Below, piece by piece: positions 45,961 through 54,852 of a stretch of DNA of 64,000 bases. A program made the position numbers and the translations under genes. The notes below the pieces were generated by a model. The model worked only from the letters and a program-made list of their open reading frames with translations. It made no database searches and had not been told where the DNA came from. The stretch covers positions 316,331-380,330 of the forward strand of contig NZ_QVEX01000003.1 in assembly GCF_003434055.1 (NCBI RefSeq), written 5' to 3'. Position 1 is the first letter of the stretch. Each line of letters begins with the position of its first letter. The DNA is from Enterocloster aldenensis (GTDB lineage: Bacteria; Bacillota; Clostridia; Lachnospirales; Lachnospiraceae).

Positions 45961-46344
45961 ATGATAGAATATAAAGTGGACGATAAAGAAATGAATGCTT
46001 CATTTTTTGTCTCTTTTGTAAATCAGATATGGCAAGGCGATTATAACATAGAAAGAACGCAGGCTGCGTTATCCAAAACGATTAATATCACAGCTTATGA
46101 TGGTAACGTGCTTGTAGGGTGTTTGCGTATTCTTTCGGATGGTTACTATTTTGGAACAATTACAGAATTACTTGTTCTTCCGGAATATCAGCAGCAGGGG
46201 ATTGGAAGTAAACTTCTCCAGCTTGCAAAGGACAATACACCTACCATGTTATATTTTGGCGCGCAACCGGGGATAGAAGCATTTTATGAAAAGAATGGCT
46301 GTCAGAAAAGCCTGCAATCTTATGTAATAGAAAAGAAGGGATAA
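45961..46344 (+). CDS. GNAT-family N-acetyltransferase
   Basis: The 127-residue acetyltransferase has LLVLPEYQQQGIGSKLLQLA (about 72-91) as acetyl-CoA loop and PGIEAFYEKNGC near the C-terminus. It is preceded by GCGGAGGAATAAA. It is not a copy of the GNAT just upstream; the two share only the fold. The substrate is unknown. Confidence 0.85.
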   Translation: MIEYKVDDKEMNASFFVSFVNQIWQGDYNIERTQAALSKTINITAYDGNVLVGCLRILSDGYYFGTITELLVLPEYQQQGIGSKLLQLAKDNTPTMLYFGAQPGIEAFYEKNGCQKSLQSYVIEKKG

Positions 46345-46435
46345 TTGCAGCATCAAGTTTGCTGAGTTCTTTCAAACCTTATTTTGGAAACGATGTTTTG
46401 CAACCAGTGATTGCAGCCAATGGAGGTGAATATAT

Positions 46436-47188
46436 ATGGATATTCAGAAAATCATAGGCTTAGTAACAGAGACACAGGGATTAATAAAAAACCGTGAAAT
46501 GGCAGCTCATGTGAAAGAGAAGGGTCTTGCAGACTATGTGACGCAGGTAGATATTGCCGTGCAGGATTTCTTAAAGAAGGAGCTGTTTGCACTGGCGCCG
46601 GATATTCAATTCCTTGGGGAAGAAACCGGATTGCAGGAAATAAATGCAGACAGCTTTTGGATTTTAGACCCGGTTGACGGGACCACAAACCTTATGCATG
46701 ATTATCAGCACAGCGCTGTATCGTTAGCCCTTTGCTGCCAAGGGGAAATTATTATGGGGATTGTATACGATCCCTTCCATGAAGAAGTGTTTTCTGCAAT
46801 GAAAGGCAAGGGCAGCTTCCTAAATGGACAGCCCATACATGTATCAAACGCTGAAAAACTATCCGACACAATGATTGGGCTGGGAACAGCGAAAAGAGAG
46901 CTGGCCGATGAAAACTTTGCCCGGTTCTGCAGGGTGTTCGGTCAGTGCCAGGATGTCCGCAGGATTGGCTCTGCGGCTCTGGAACTGGCATATACTGCCT
47001 GCGGCAGACAGGGAGGCTATTTCGAGATATATCTGAATCCCTGGGACTATGCTGCCGGTATGCTTTTAATTCAGGAGGCGGGCGGTAAAGTAACTGATTT
47101 CGCGGGAAAGCCCCTTGACCCGGGAAAAGGCGGCAGCGTTGCAGGGACAAACGGATATATCCATACAGAATTACTAAATCTGCTGTGA
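46436..47188 (+). CDS. Inositol monophosphatase-family phosphatase
   Basis: These Mg-dependent enzymes remove phosphate from inositol phosphate, nucleotide or sugar phosphates. The 250-residue protein has the metal-binding FLGEETG (Glu62), WILDPVDGTTNLMHDY (Asp78, Asp81), and the C-terminal WDYAAGMLLIQEAGG with the third Asp. SAALELAYTACGRQGGYFEI lies before it. AATGGAGGTGAATAT precedes the ATG. The substrate and pathway cannot be assigned from context. Confidence 0.9.
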   Translation: MDIQKIIGLVTETQGLIKNREMAAHVKEKGLADYVTQVDIAVQDFLKKELFALAPDIQFLGEETGLQEINADSFWILDPVDGTTNLMHDYQHSAVSLALCCQGEIIMGIVYDPFHEEVFSAMKGKGSFLNGQPIHVSNAEKLSDTMIGLGTAKRELADENFARFCRVFGQCQDVRRIGSAALELAYTACGRQGGYFEIYLNPWDYAAGMLLIQEAGGKVTDFAGKPLDPGKGGSVAGTNGYIHTELLNLL

Positions 47189-47302
47189 GCCGTACGAAAA
47201 TAAATTGGGGCAGCGGCAATGGCAAGGGAAGTGTCATACTTTGTATGGGGAATGATGACAGACAACATCAGACTCAAGAATATGTTGGAGGTGTCGGAGA
47301 AT

Positions 47303-47842
47303 TTGAAAAGATATATTGCATTTTTGCGCGGTATCAATATCAGCGGAAAAAATAAAGTGCCGATGGCAGAGTTAAAACAAGGTTTTGAAAAACTTGATTT
47401 TGGAGAGGTCAAGACATATTTGAACAGTGGAAATGTAATTTTTTCAAGTGACGAAGATGGGGCTGAGAAGTTTACAAACCAGATTGAGGTAATGATAAAA
47501 AAACGGTTTGGCTTGGATATTCCTGTTTTTGTCATATCAAAAGAAGAACTTGAAAACATCCTGTATAATGCGCCAGAATGGTGGGGCAATGGAAATAATG
47601 AAATTTATGACAATCTTATATTTATTATGCCGCCGGCCAGATCCGCAGAGGTATATAGTGAGATTGGAGAGCCTAAAGCGGATTTAGAAACAATAAAGGC
47701 ATACAAAAATGCGATATTTTGGTCTTTCAGCCGAAAAGATTATCAAAAAACAAATTGGTGGTCTAAGACAGCAAGTTCAGCTATCAGCAGCAAATTAACA
47801 ATACGAACGGCTAATACTGTTAGAAGGGTAGTTGGAATGTAA
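47303..47842 (+). CDS. DUF1697 family protein
   Basis: The open frame begins at 47219, but the family consensus start M-x-R-Y-I-A-F-L-R-G-I-N matches LKRYIAFLRGINISGKNKV beginning at a TTG at 47303. GGAGG lies ten bases before it. This gives 179 residues. ATG 47282 is the alternative. Other family blocks are LNSGNVIFSS near 45-54 and NWWSKTASS near the C-terminus, where homologues read T-x-R-N-x-N-T. The function of DUF1697 is unknown. It is AT-rich like its neighbours. Confidence 0.82.
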   Translation: MKRYIAFLRGINISGKNKVPMAELKQGFEKLDFGEVKTYLNSGNVIFSSDEDGAEKFTNQIEVMIKKRFGLDIPVFVISKEELENILYNAPEWWGNGNNEIYDNLIFIMPPARSAEVYSEIGEPKADLETIKAYKNAIFWSFSRKDYQKTNWWSKTASSAISSKLTIRTANTVRRVVGM

Positions 47843-47915
47843 TGGTTTTTCATTATAACGAGTAAAGTCTATTATTATGGAAAAGCAAATCATAATTTAG
47901 AAAGGGAAGGATATA

Positions 47916-48332
47916 GTGAATAATTTTAGTCCAGAAGCAGAACAGATAATGATTGAGCGTTTCGGAAAAGACACAATTATAGCATTGGCAACAACGGAAA
48001 ATGAAACGCCTTATGTGCGATATGTAAATGCCTATTACGAAAATGGTGCATTTTATATCATTACATACGCACTCTCAAATAAAATGAAACATATAAAAGA
48101 TAACCCTGTTGTTGCAATTGCCGGCCAGTGGTTTACAGCACATGGCAAAGGCGTCAGCCTGGGGTATTTCGGAAAAAAAGAGAATGGTATAATTGCTGAA
48201 AAGCTGAAAAATATTTTTGCGGAATGGATTGATAACGGACATAATGATTTCGATGATGAGAATACCGTTATTCTATGTGTAGAATTAACAGATGGCCTGT
48301 TACTCTCACATGGTACTAGATATGAGTTTTAG
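47916..48332 (+). CDS. Pyridoxamine-phosphate-oxidase-like flavin-binding protein
   Basis: The 138-residue split-barrel protein of the PNPOx-like group has TIIALATTENETPYVRYVNA (about 20-39), FYIITYALSNKMKHIKDNP near 47-65 and VAIAGQWFTAHGKG near 67-80. Members bind FMN, F420 or haem; which one applies here is unclear. GTG 47916 is used, with GAAAGGGAAGGATATA upstream. After the stop, 48333-48580 holds no gene. Confidence 0.82.
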   Translation: MNNFSPEAEQIMIERFGKDTIIALATTENETPYVRYVNAYYENGAFYIITYALSNKMKHIKDNPVVAIAGQWFTAHGKGVSLGYFGKKENGIIAEKLKNIFAEWIDNGHNDFDDENTVILCVELTDGLLLSHGTRYEF

Positions 48333-48580
48333 CCTTTCAAATTCCACCGGCGGTTTTGAATTAATTTTCAGGCCGCCCTTTTCTTTCTATAAATTGAAAA
48401 ATCCGTCATCCAGCCAGACCGTGAAGTATCCTGAATATAAGAGTCCTCCCACATTGAATGTAAAATGGTATTTATGTGTATCTTAGGAAATAATTAATCA
48501 ATTATCCAGTATATATAAACACATTGGTGCCATGAATCCGGTATAATATATTTGATTTAAACTGAAAGGAGTGTCATGCT

Positions 48581-49288
48581 TTGCTTGAAAAGATACTAGT
48601 TGTTGATGATGAGAAGGAAATTGCGGATCTGATTGAAGTATATCTTCAAAATGAAAATATGGATGTATATAAGTTTTATTCAGGGGAGGAAGCACTTGTC
48701 TGTATTGGGAGTACGGATTTTGACCTGGCTATATTGGATATCATGCTTCCGGATATCAGCGGACTATCGATATGTCAGTCCATACGCAGCAAGGAGTACA
48801 CATATCCGGTAATCATGCTCTCGGCAAAGGACGGGGAGACGGATAAAATTACCGGGCTTACGCTCGGTGCAGATGATTATATTACAAAACCGTTTCTGCC
48901 CCTTGAACTGGTAGCAAGGGTAAAGGCCCAGCTTCGCCGTTACAAGAAATATAATGTAGGCTCAGCGGTTATGGCAGCGGATGAAGTCTTTAAATATGCC
49001 GGATTAACGATGAACATTAAGACTTATGAATGCCGGCTTAATGGAGAGACGCTGTCACTGACCCCTACGGAATTTTCCATACTAAGGATTCTTTTAGAGC
49101 GCAGGTGCAGTGTCGTCAGTGCCGAAGAATTATTCCATGAAGTCTGGCAGGAAGAATATTATACCAAGAGTAACAATACGATTACCGTACACATCCGCCA
49201 TCTCCGTGAGAAGATGAAGGATACCGGGGAAAATCCCAGATATATAAAAACGGTATGGGGGGTTGGATATAAAATTGGGGAGATATAA
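48581..49288 (+). CDS. OmpR/VanR-type response regulator
   Basis: The 235-residue regulator has a REC domain (about 4-118) with DD10 and phospho-acceptor Asp53 in AILDIMLPDISG, and a winged helix (about 135-232) ending in HIRHLREKMKDTGENPRYIKT and VWGVGYKIG. Translation starts at a TTG, set by GAAAGGAGTGTC upstream; the nearby ATG 48576 is out of frame. The sequence is closest in feel to VanR-type regulators. The sensor gene overlaps its end by about 26 bases. No vanHAX-like resistance genes are present. Confidence 0.9.
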   Translation: MLEKILVVDDEKEIADLIEVYLQNENMDVYKFYSGEEALVCIGSTDFDLAILDIMLPDISGLSICQSIRSKEYTYPVIMLSAKDGETDKITGLTLGADDYITKPFLPLELVARVKAQLRRYKKYNVGSAVMAADEVFKYAGLTMNIKTYECRLNGETLSLTPTEFSILRILLERRCSVVSAEELFHEVWQEEYYTKSNNTITVHIRHLREKMKDTGENPRYIKTVWGVGYKIGEI

Positions 49289-50426
49289 AAAAACAGAGTA
49301 TAACCATTCAAAGCTGGGCCGTATTACGTTTATCCGAGGATTGTGGATTACAGTGGGGGCAGTTGCTGCAGTCTTTGGTCTGCGGATGCTGACGCGCGGA
49401 CACTTGGCAGATGCCATTGTTGGGTGGATTGCACGCGGTCTTTCAATCAGTGAGAAGGAAGCTGATTTGATATATTTCAGGATAGTGACTGTCAATATGC
49501 AGTTTATTCTTACATTGGTCATAATCATATTTGTTTTTTTGCTGTTCCATATGCTGTTGGACACATATAAACGATATTTTGATGAGGTAGTAACAGGGAT
49601 TGACAAGCTTATGGAAGAAAGGGCAGCGATTTCCCTGTCTCCGGAGCTGGAGAGTGTGGAGCACAAACTGGCTGATGTAAAGCGGACACTTGCAGAGCGG
49701 GCGGATAAGGCCAAGAGGGCAGAGCAGCAGAAGAATGATCTTGTGGTATATCTGGCCCATGATATCAAGACCCCACTGACCTCTGTTATCGGATATCTCA
49801 GTCTTTTAGATGAAACACCGGATATGCCTGATGAGGAGAAAGTAAAATATATCCACACCGCATGGGAAAAAGCCAACCGGCTCAGGAACCTGGTGAATGA
49901 GTTTTTTGAGATTACCCGCAGCTATTCAGAATCCCTTCCGCTTCAAAAGACAAAGGTTGATCTTTACTATATGATTGCACAGATTTCAGATGAATTGTAT
50001 CCGCAGCTGAATGCATGTGGAAAAACCATAGAGAATCATGTGGATGAGGACATATCTGTATATGGAGACTCTGATAAGCTGGCCAGGGTATTTAATAATA
50101 TTTTAAAAAATGCCATTACTTATAGTGAGGACAATAGCGTCATCAAAGTATCAGCCAGAGAGCTTGCAGACTGGACTGTGATTCAATTTGAAAATGATGG
50201 GGAAATTCCGGAGGATAAGCTCAATGTGATTTTTGATAAATTCTGCCGTTTAAGCAATGCAAGATTGAGCGAAACAGGAGGCTCCGGCCTGGGGCTTGCG
50301 ATTGCAAAAAATATTATTGTACTGCACGGCGGACAGATAAAGGCTGAAAGTACGAAAGGACGCACGGCTTTCATCATTGAAATCCCATCAGAGAAAACTC
50401 AAAATCAGATTGTCAGAAGATTTTGA
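49263..50426 (+). CDS. VanS-type sensor histidine kinase
   Basis: This 387-residue membrane kinase has two hydrophobic segments (about 24-45 and 78-99) bracketing a short extracytoplasmic loop of about 30 residues. A HAMP-like stretch follows, then VYLAHDIKTPLTSVIGYLSL with His166, and the ATPase domain with NNILKNAITY, ENDGEIPE and GSGLGLAIAKNIIVLHGG. It starts at TTG 49263 or 49275, inside the regulator gene. The small loop suggests sensing inside the membrane or of the wall. The Cys-rich gene downstream and the transport operon further on are possible targets. Confidence 0.88.
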   Translation: MDIKLGRYKKTEYNHSKLGRITFIRGLWITVGAVAAVFGLRMLTRGHLADAIVGWIARGLSISEKEADLIYFRIVTVNMQFILTLVIIIFVFLLFHMLLDTYKRYFDEVVTGIDKLMEERAAISLSPELESVEHKLADVKRTLAERADKAKRAEQQKNDLVVYLAHDIKTPLTSVIGYLSLLDETPDMPDEEKVKYIHTAWEKANRLRNLVNEFFEITRSYSESLPLQKTKVDLYYMIAQISDELYPQLNACGKTIENHVDEDISVYGDSDKLARVFNNILKNAITYSEDNSVIKVSARELADWTVIQFENDGEIPEDKLNVIFDKFCRLSNARLSETGGSGLGLAIAKNIIVLHGGQIKAESTKGRTAFIIEIPSEKTQNQIVRRF

Positions 50427-50588
50427 CCACAGTCCCTATATCTCTTCCGAGACAGCCAATGGATGCCTGTAATCCGCTGGATATCTCTACATACAGCGCT
50501 TTCGATATGCAGGTTAGTGATTATATATTGTCACGATAGTAACCTTAAATGTAAACGATGCCAGAAGTAACACCTTGTCTATCCGTCC

Positions 50589-50597
50589 CATATAATA
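50589..50597 (+). promoter_or_regulatory. Possible sporulation-type -10 box before the Cys-rich gene
   Basis: CATATAATA at 50589-50597 fits the mother-cell sigma -10 pattern CATA-NNN-TA. It also contains TATAAT, but no good sigma-A -35 box stands 17 bases upstream. It lies 33 bases before the start codon. The remaining gap back to 50427 holds nothing else. Confidence 0.35.
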
Positions 50598-50629
50598 TAG
50601 TACAAACTATTTAAAAGGAGGAGAAATGA

Positions 50630-50863
50630 ATGTGTTGCTGTAATTGTTGTAGAAGATGTTGCAGATGCTGTAGTAGATGCTGCTGTTGTCCGTGGTGGTG
50701 CAATACTGGCGGAGGAAACAATTGGGGTGGTAATTGGGGCGGCAATTGGGATCCTTGTGCGAATGAAAGGCGCTGGGCATACAGAGAGGGGTTTAACGAT
50801 GGGTATACAGTAGGATTTGAAGACGGAAGATGGAATAGACGTCCATATCCCCGGTCAAATTAA
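50630..50863 (+). CDS. Small Cys-, Gly- and Trp-rich protein
   Basis: This is a 77-residue protein in three blocks. Residues 1-24 hold 14 cysteines arranged mainly as CC pairs separated by Arg. Then comes a Gly/Asn/Trp repeat, NNWGGNWGGNW. The last block is charged with EGFNDGYTVGFEDGRW, a D/E-G-F/Y pattern repeated twice. There is no signal peptide. AAAAGGAGG precedes the ATG. A five-codon frame ATG-AAT-GTG-TTG-CTG-TAA (50626-50643) overlaps the start and could tune translation. The family is not recognised. Metal binding, disulphide cross-linking in a spore coat, or a modified peptide precursor are all possible. A terminator follows directly. Confidence 0.8.
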   Translation: MCCCNCCRRCCRCCSRCCCCPWWCNTGGGNNWGGNWGGNWDPCANERRWAYREGFNDGYTVGFEDGRWNRRPYPRSN

Positions 50864-50872
50864 AATGGAACA

Positions 50873-50908
50873 AGGCGGGTACCGGATAAGACCGGGCCCG
50901 CCTGTTTT
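50873..50908 (+). terminator. Intrinsic terminator of the Cys-rich gene
   Basis: GGCGGG (50874-50879) followed by ACCGG pairs with CCGG and CCCGCC, then TGTTTTA. It lies ten bases after the stop. Confidence 0.75.
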
Positions 50909-50913
50909 ATATG

Positions 50914-51143
50914 ATATTCAAATCCGGGAGCTGCAGTATTGCGGCTTTTGAAGGCTTTCCTGCCGTACATAAGACAGCCACTCTTGAAAATCTGTGGGCT
51001 GTGTGATTCCTGACAGATTGGAGACCAATGTCACGGCGCTTCATAAGTTTTTATATGGGAATCAGGACTATGGGAACTCGACATTTATGATTCCCTGGAT
51101 GGGAATAATATTTAACTCAGGGTTACTATTTTATACAGTGTGA
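50914..51143 (+). pseudogene. Possible decayed coding relic
   Basis: Two adjacent frames read protein-like sequence: SCSIAAFEGFPAVHKTATLE up to a stop at 51004, then ETNVTALHKFLYGNQDYGN and MIPWMGIIFNSGLLFYTV up to a stop at 51141. There is no start codon or ribosome site. One frameshift near 51004 would join them. The family is not recognised. The rest of the 50909-51228 gap shows only the ribosome site of the next gene. Confidence 0.3.
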
Positions 51144-51228
51144 TTTCCTGATGAAAAGCGCATTGTGTGAAAAGCCCGGCAAAAAATAAGATGATATAAT
51201 GTGAACATCAAATACAGGAGGTACAACA

Positions 51229-51933
51229 ATGTACGCATGGGAAGCAATCGAACAATCCTTAACTTTTATCGAGGAACACTTAACAGAAGAAATTTGTACG
51301 GAAGATCTGGCAAATATCGTTGGCCTGTCCCCTTTCTACTTTCAGCGTTTGTTCAAGCGGCTGGTAAATAAACCGGTTCAGGAATATGTGAAGCTCCGCC
51401 GTCTGGCTAAGGTGATTGAAAATCTGGGTAATACCGGACAGAGAATACTTGACGTTGCCTTGGACTATGGCTTTACAAGCCATGCAAATTTTACGCGGGC
51501 TTTCAAGGAAACGTATGGAACCACACCCGAAGGGTACAGGAGGGATTTGCCAATGCTTAACACATTTGACAAGCCGGAAGTTTCCATGAATTACGTCTTA
51601 GTAGACGAAAGGGTTCCGCTGGTGGTAGGAAATATCATCTTGGAAATCCAGAGAAAAACGTTGGCGGAACCGGAAATTTATCTTGGCTTGGAAACGGAAG
51701 TCCGTATTTCTGAACAGATTCCGGTTGGTGAAAGCACAGGTGTAGACATGCCAGGACAGCTTTGGAAACGCTACCATATGGAGAAGGCGTCAATGGCAGC
51801 AGTTTTCAATACAAACGTAGAAATGGGAATGTCCCATACGGAAGATACCAATCAAGGCCTTTTCACGTATTTTGCGGGTGGTCTTGTTCAAAATATCCAG
51901 CAACTGGTTATTTTCAATATCCCTATCATATAG
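51229..51933 (+). CDS. AraC-family regulator with shortened effector domain
   Basis: The 234-residue protein has a complete AraC DNA-binding domain at about 5-105 (ICTEDLANIVGLSPFYFQRL and ILDVALDYGFTSHANFTRAF). Part of a GyrI/Rob-like ligand-binding domain follows (about 125-234). Relatives of this type are usually 280-300 residues. Here the sequence stops at LVIFNIPII, where homologues continue into the last strands and helix, so a frameshift or deletion near 51920 is likely. DNA binding should persist, but ligand response may be lost. CAGGAGGTACAACA precedes the ATG. It is separated by 143 bases from the transport operon and might regulate it. Confidence 0.8.
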   Translation: MYAWEAIEQSLTFIEEHLTEEICTEDLANIVGLSPFYFQRLFKRLVNKPVQEYVKLRRLAKVIENLGNTGQRILDVALDYGFTSHANFTRAFKETYGTTPEGYRRDLPMLNTFDKPEVSMNYVLVDERVPLVVGNIILEIQRKTLAEPEIYLGLETEVRISEQIPVGESTGVDMPGQLWKRYHMEKASMAAVFNTNVEMGMSHTEDTNQGLFTYFAGGLVQNIQQLVIFNIPII

Positions 51934-52076
51934 CCTTAGGAATTTCTTAATCATTCATTTACCATTCCATAGAAAATCAATTATCTTAAATTAAAAAACT
52001 TCCTGCTCATCAATGGTATGCTTAAACTGCCTGATAGAGCAGGCAATATTTATATGAAAGGAGGTAATTTTAGAAA

Positions 52077-54206
52077 ATGGAGGTGGCTATGAGAAAGAAG
52101 ATAAAACGGATTTTTAGAATTCTGGGAACAACAGCAATGATTTTTACCGTATCAGCCTGCGGGAACCGCATGGATACCATGCAGCCTGCTTCTTCCTATG
52201 TTACAGACTTTTTTGATATTCCGGACACGGTGACAGGAATCGAAAGACTTCTGCTCAAAGATGATATGGCCTATATGTGCTGCCTGGAGGAAGAAGGGAC
52301 GTCCTATTTGGCAGCAATGGACATTGATGACGGCAAATTTTTGAAACAGAATCTGGATTTGGATATCTCTGTTTCACTTCTGGATTTTGGCTTTGCCCCG
52401 GATAACAGCATCTGGGCGGTTTGCCTGGAGAAGGCAGGCGGTTATAGTCTAAGGAAATTTGACAACAGTGGTTCGCTGGTTCAATCGGTTGACCTGGAAG
52501 GTGTGATGGATACCCCGGTCATATCGGCAGTTGGAAGGGATTTGTTCCTTAGCATTGATTTAGAGGGGAATATCTGTGTGGCTGCCAAAGGCAAAAATAC
52601 GTTGGTCTATTTATTCGACAATAACGGCCGTTTCTTATTTTCTCTCGATTATGAGGGGAATCTTATGACAACCACGACGACTGCCGAGGGACAGATAGGT
52701 ATTTGTGCGACTTCCTCGGACCGTATGAACTATGACCTGCTTACAGTGGACATGGAGAGCCAGGATTGGAGGAAAGATAAAATCTATCTGGGAGCAACAG
52801 CAGGACTGTACGGAGGTGTGAACAAAGATTTCTACCGGTTTGATTCTTCCGTTCTGTATGGGTATGCTGCGGGCGCGCAGGAGGGCATCCCTGTCTTTAA
52901 CTGGTCGGATATGGGACTTGGCACATCAGAAGTTCATCTTGGGGAATGCACGGATGGGCGCTTTGTGGTCCTGGCAGCCTCATCCAATCAGACTGGGGTA
53001 TTATCGTATGAAATGGCGGTGCTGACCGAGGGTGTGGATGAGAGGGAGGTTTTGAGTATGGTAAGCCTGAGCGCGACTCCAGGCCTTGTCCAGGCTGTAT
53101 CCGATTTTAACAAAACAAACGACAGGTATAAGGTTGAGCTGACAGAGTATTTCCCGTATGCACAAAATGTGTCCAATGAGGAATGGGATAATGCCATTTT
53201 GAATCTTAATACACGGATTATCTCTGGTGATATGCCGGATATCCTGGATATGAGTAATTTGTCTGTACAGATTTATCAAGGTAAAGGGCTTTTGGAAGAC
53301 CTCTATCCATATATGGAACATGATCCGGAAATACGTACAGAGGATTATTTTGAAAATGTCTTTGAAGCTATCAGCCTGGATGGAAAGTTACCTTATCTTA
53401 CAGACGGAGTAGCCATATCCACTATGCTGGCTGGCGCGGATGTTGTGGATGGAAGCAATGGCTGGACCATTCAGGATTTGGAAAAGGTCCTTGATACTTA
53501 CGGAGCCAATTCCATAAACAATCTGTCTGGTGCTTCCTTCCTGAAAGTCATGCTTCAGACAGATGGCAGTTTTATTGACTGGAACCTGGGCAAGTGCTCT
53601 TTTGATTCGCCTGAATTTGTAAAAATGCTGGAATTTGCCGGTAAAATACAGGTAAGCAGCCAGAATGGCTTTGGAGGAACGGAGATGAGTGATACCTATG
53701 CAGCAGCCTATGAAGCAGTGCTGAGCGTTTACCATATCACCCAGTACAGAAATTACTACAACGGGAACCTGAAGTTTCTTGGACTTCCCGGAGACGGCGG
53801 TGAATACCATGCAATCAAACCTGAAGTGAAGGTTGGAATCTCCTCGTCCAGCACCCGGAAGAAAGGGGCATGGGAATTCGTCAGGACACTATTGACAGAG
53901 GACCACCAGATGTCCTGTATGATGCTTCCGATTCATCGGAGGGCGTTTGATAAGGTCACGCAGGCGGCGGTAGAAGGAAAATCCATCTGGACATGGATTT
54001 ACGAAGATGGTAAGGCAACAAAAGAAGATGCGGAGCTGACAAAGCAGCTTTTAAACAGCGCAGCCTATGTGGAGAATGACAATCAGACACTGGAAGAACT
54101 TATATTGGAAGAGGCGCGGGAATATTTTTCAGGGGCCAGGAGCGCCCGGGAAACGGCTGAAAGAATTCAGAGCCGGGCCAGCCTTTATATCAATGAACAA
54201 ATGTAA
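52077..54206 (+). CDS. Large ABC-importer solute-binding lipoprotein
   Basis: This 709-residue exported lipoprotein has a signal peptide with lipobox ending in Cys28 (VSAC). The first part (about 40-320) is a repeat of short beta strands, such as GYSLRKFDNSGSLVQSVDLE, resembling a propeller. The second (about 330-700) is a family 1 carbohydrate-type binding protein with VSDFNKTNDRYKVELTEYF, ISGDMPDILDMSN and a C-terminal KKGAWEFVRTLLTEDHQM. Binding proteins are normally 400-550 residues, so the propeller is an addition. It starts at ATG 52077 or, with GGAGGT nearby, at ATG 52089. It opens an eight-gene operon. Confidence 0.87.
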   Translation: MEVAMRKKIKRIFRILGTTAMIFTVSACGNRMDTMQPASSYVTDFFDIPDTVTGIERLLLKDDMAYMCCLEEEGTSYLAAMDIDDGKFLKQNLDLDISVSLLDFGFAPDNSIWAVCLEKAGGYSLRKFDNSGSLVQSVDLEGVMDTPVISAVGRDLFLSIDLEGNICVAAKGKNTLVYLFDNNGRFLFSLDYEGNLMTTTTTAEGQIGICATSSDRMNYDLLTVDMESQDWRKDKIYLGATAGLYGGVNKDFYRFDSSVLYGYAAGAQEGIPVFNWSDMGLGTSEVHLGECTDGRFVVLAASSNQTGVLSYEMAVLTEGVDEREVLSMVSLSATPGLVQAVSDFNKTNDRYKVELTEYFPYAQNVSNEEWDNAILNLNTRIISGDMPDILDMSNLSVQIYQGKGLLEDLYPYMEHDPEIRTEDYFENVFEAISLDGKLPYLTDGVAISTMLAGADVVDGSNGWTIQDLEKVLDTYGANSINNLSGASFLKVMLQTDGSFIDWNLGKCSFDSPEFVKMLEFAGKIQVSSQNGFGGTEMSDTYAAAYEAVLSVYHITQYRNYYNGNLKFLGLPGDGGEYHAIKPEVKVGISSSSTRKKGAWEFVRTLLTEDHQMSCMMLPIHRRAFDKVTQAAVEGKSIWTWIYEDGKATKEDAELTKQLLNSAAYVENDNQTLEELILEEAREYFSGARSARETAERIQSRASLYINEQM

Positions 54207-54239
54207 AAATATTATATGCAAAGGAAAGGATTCAAAAGT

Positions 54240-54830
54240 ATGAAAAGACAGCTTATGAAAAGAGGAATGATGGGGATATATGCAGCTATCTGCGCGGGGA
54301 TGCTATTGGTTACCGGATGCGCAGGTACAGAGCCAAATGTAAAAACCGAAACAGAAAGAATTGAAATGACAGAGAGACAGGAAAGTAATCCTGTAAATAC
54401 TGCCAGTAAGGAGGAAGAACCTGAGAAGCAGGAGGAGACGGTCCAAAATGATTCGCATCTGCAAATTCAGGATGATGCCGGGAACGAGGAGTCAGATACA
54501 ATGGATACGTTTGCAGATGCGAATGACATGATGAAGTCTGCTGATTTGAGCGGCACGGCTGGCGAATGCTCGGATACCGGATGCGTGATCAATACGTCGC
54601 CCTTTGCGGATGGCACTTCATCCTCTGGTGATGGGGGCAGCATGACGGTTATTTATTCAGAAGACACAGTATTTCAAAAAGGAACCGTGAAATCGGATGG
54701 CAGCAGCTATTCTTTGGAGGACAGTGAAAAGGACGGGATAAGTAATCATGATTTTGTACTGTGTTTTGGAAAACAGCAGGCAGACGGCTCTTACCTGGCA
54801 GACAGAATCATTATGATTGTGTTTAATTAA
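54240..54830 (+). CDS. Small exported lipoprotein
   Basis: The protein has about 196 residues from ATG 54240, with AAAGGA upstream. The signal peptide ends in the lipobox LVTGC with Cys27. A long acidic, Glu/Asp/Ser-rich linker (about 30-110) follows, then a compact C-terminal domain (about 125-196) with MTVIYSEDTVFQKGTVKSDG and DRIIMIVFN, perhaps a small beta barrel. The family is not recognised. The position between the binding lipoprotein and the HlyD-like adaptor suggests a surface component of the same complex. Confidence 0.78.
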   Translation: MKRQLMKRGMMGIYAAICAGMLLVTGCAGTEPNVKTETERIEMTERQESNPVNTASKEEEPEKQEETVQNDSHLQIQDDAGNEESDTMDTFADANDMMKSADLSGTAGECSDTGCVINTSPFADGTSSSGDGGSMTVIYSEDTVFQKGTVKSDGSSYSLEDSEKDGISNHDFVLCFGKQQADGSYLADRIIMIVFN

Positions 54831-54852
54831 CCTTATAGGAGATGATACAGCT

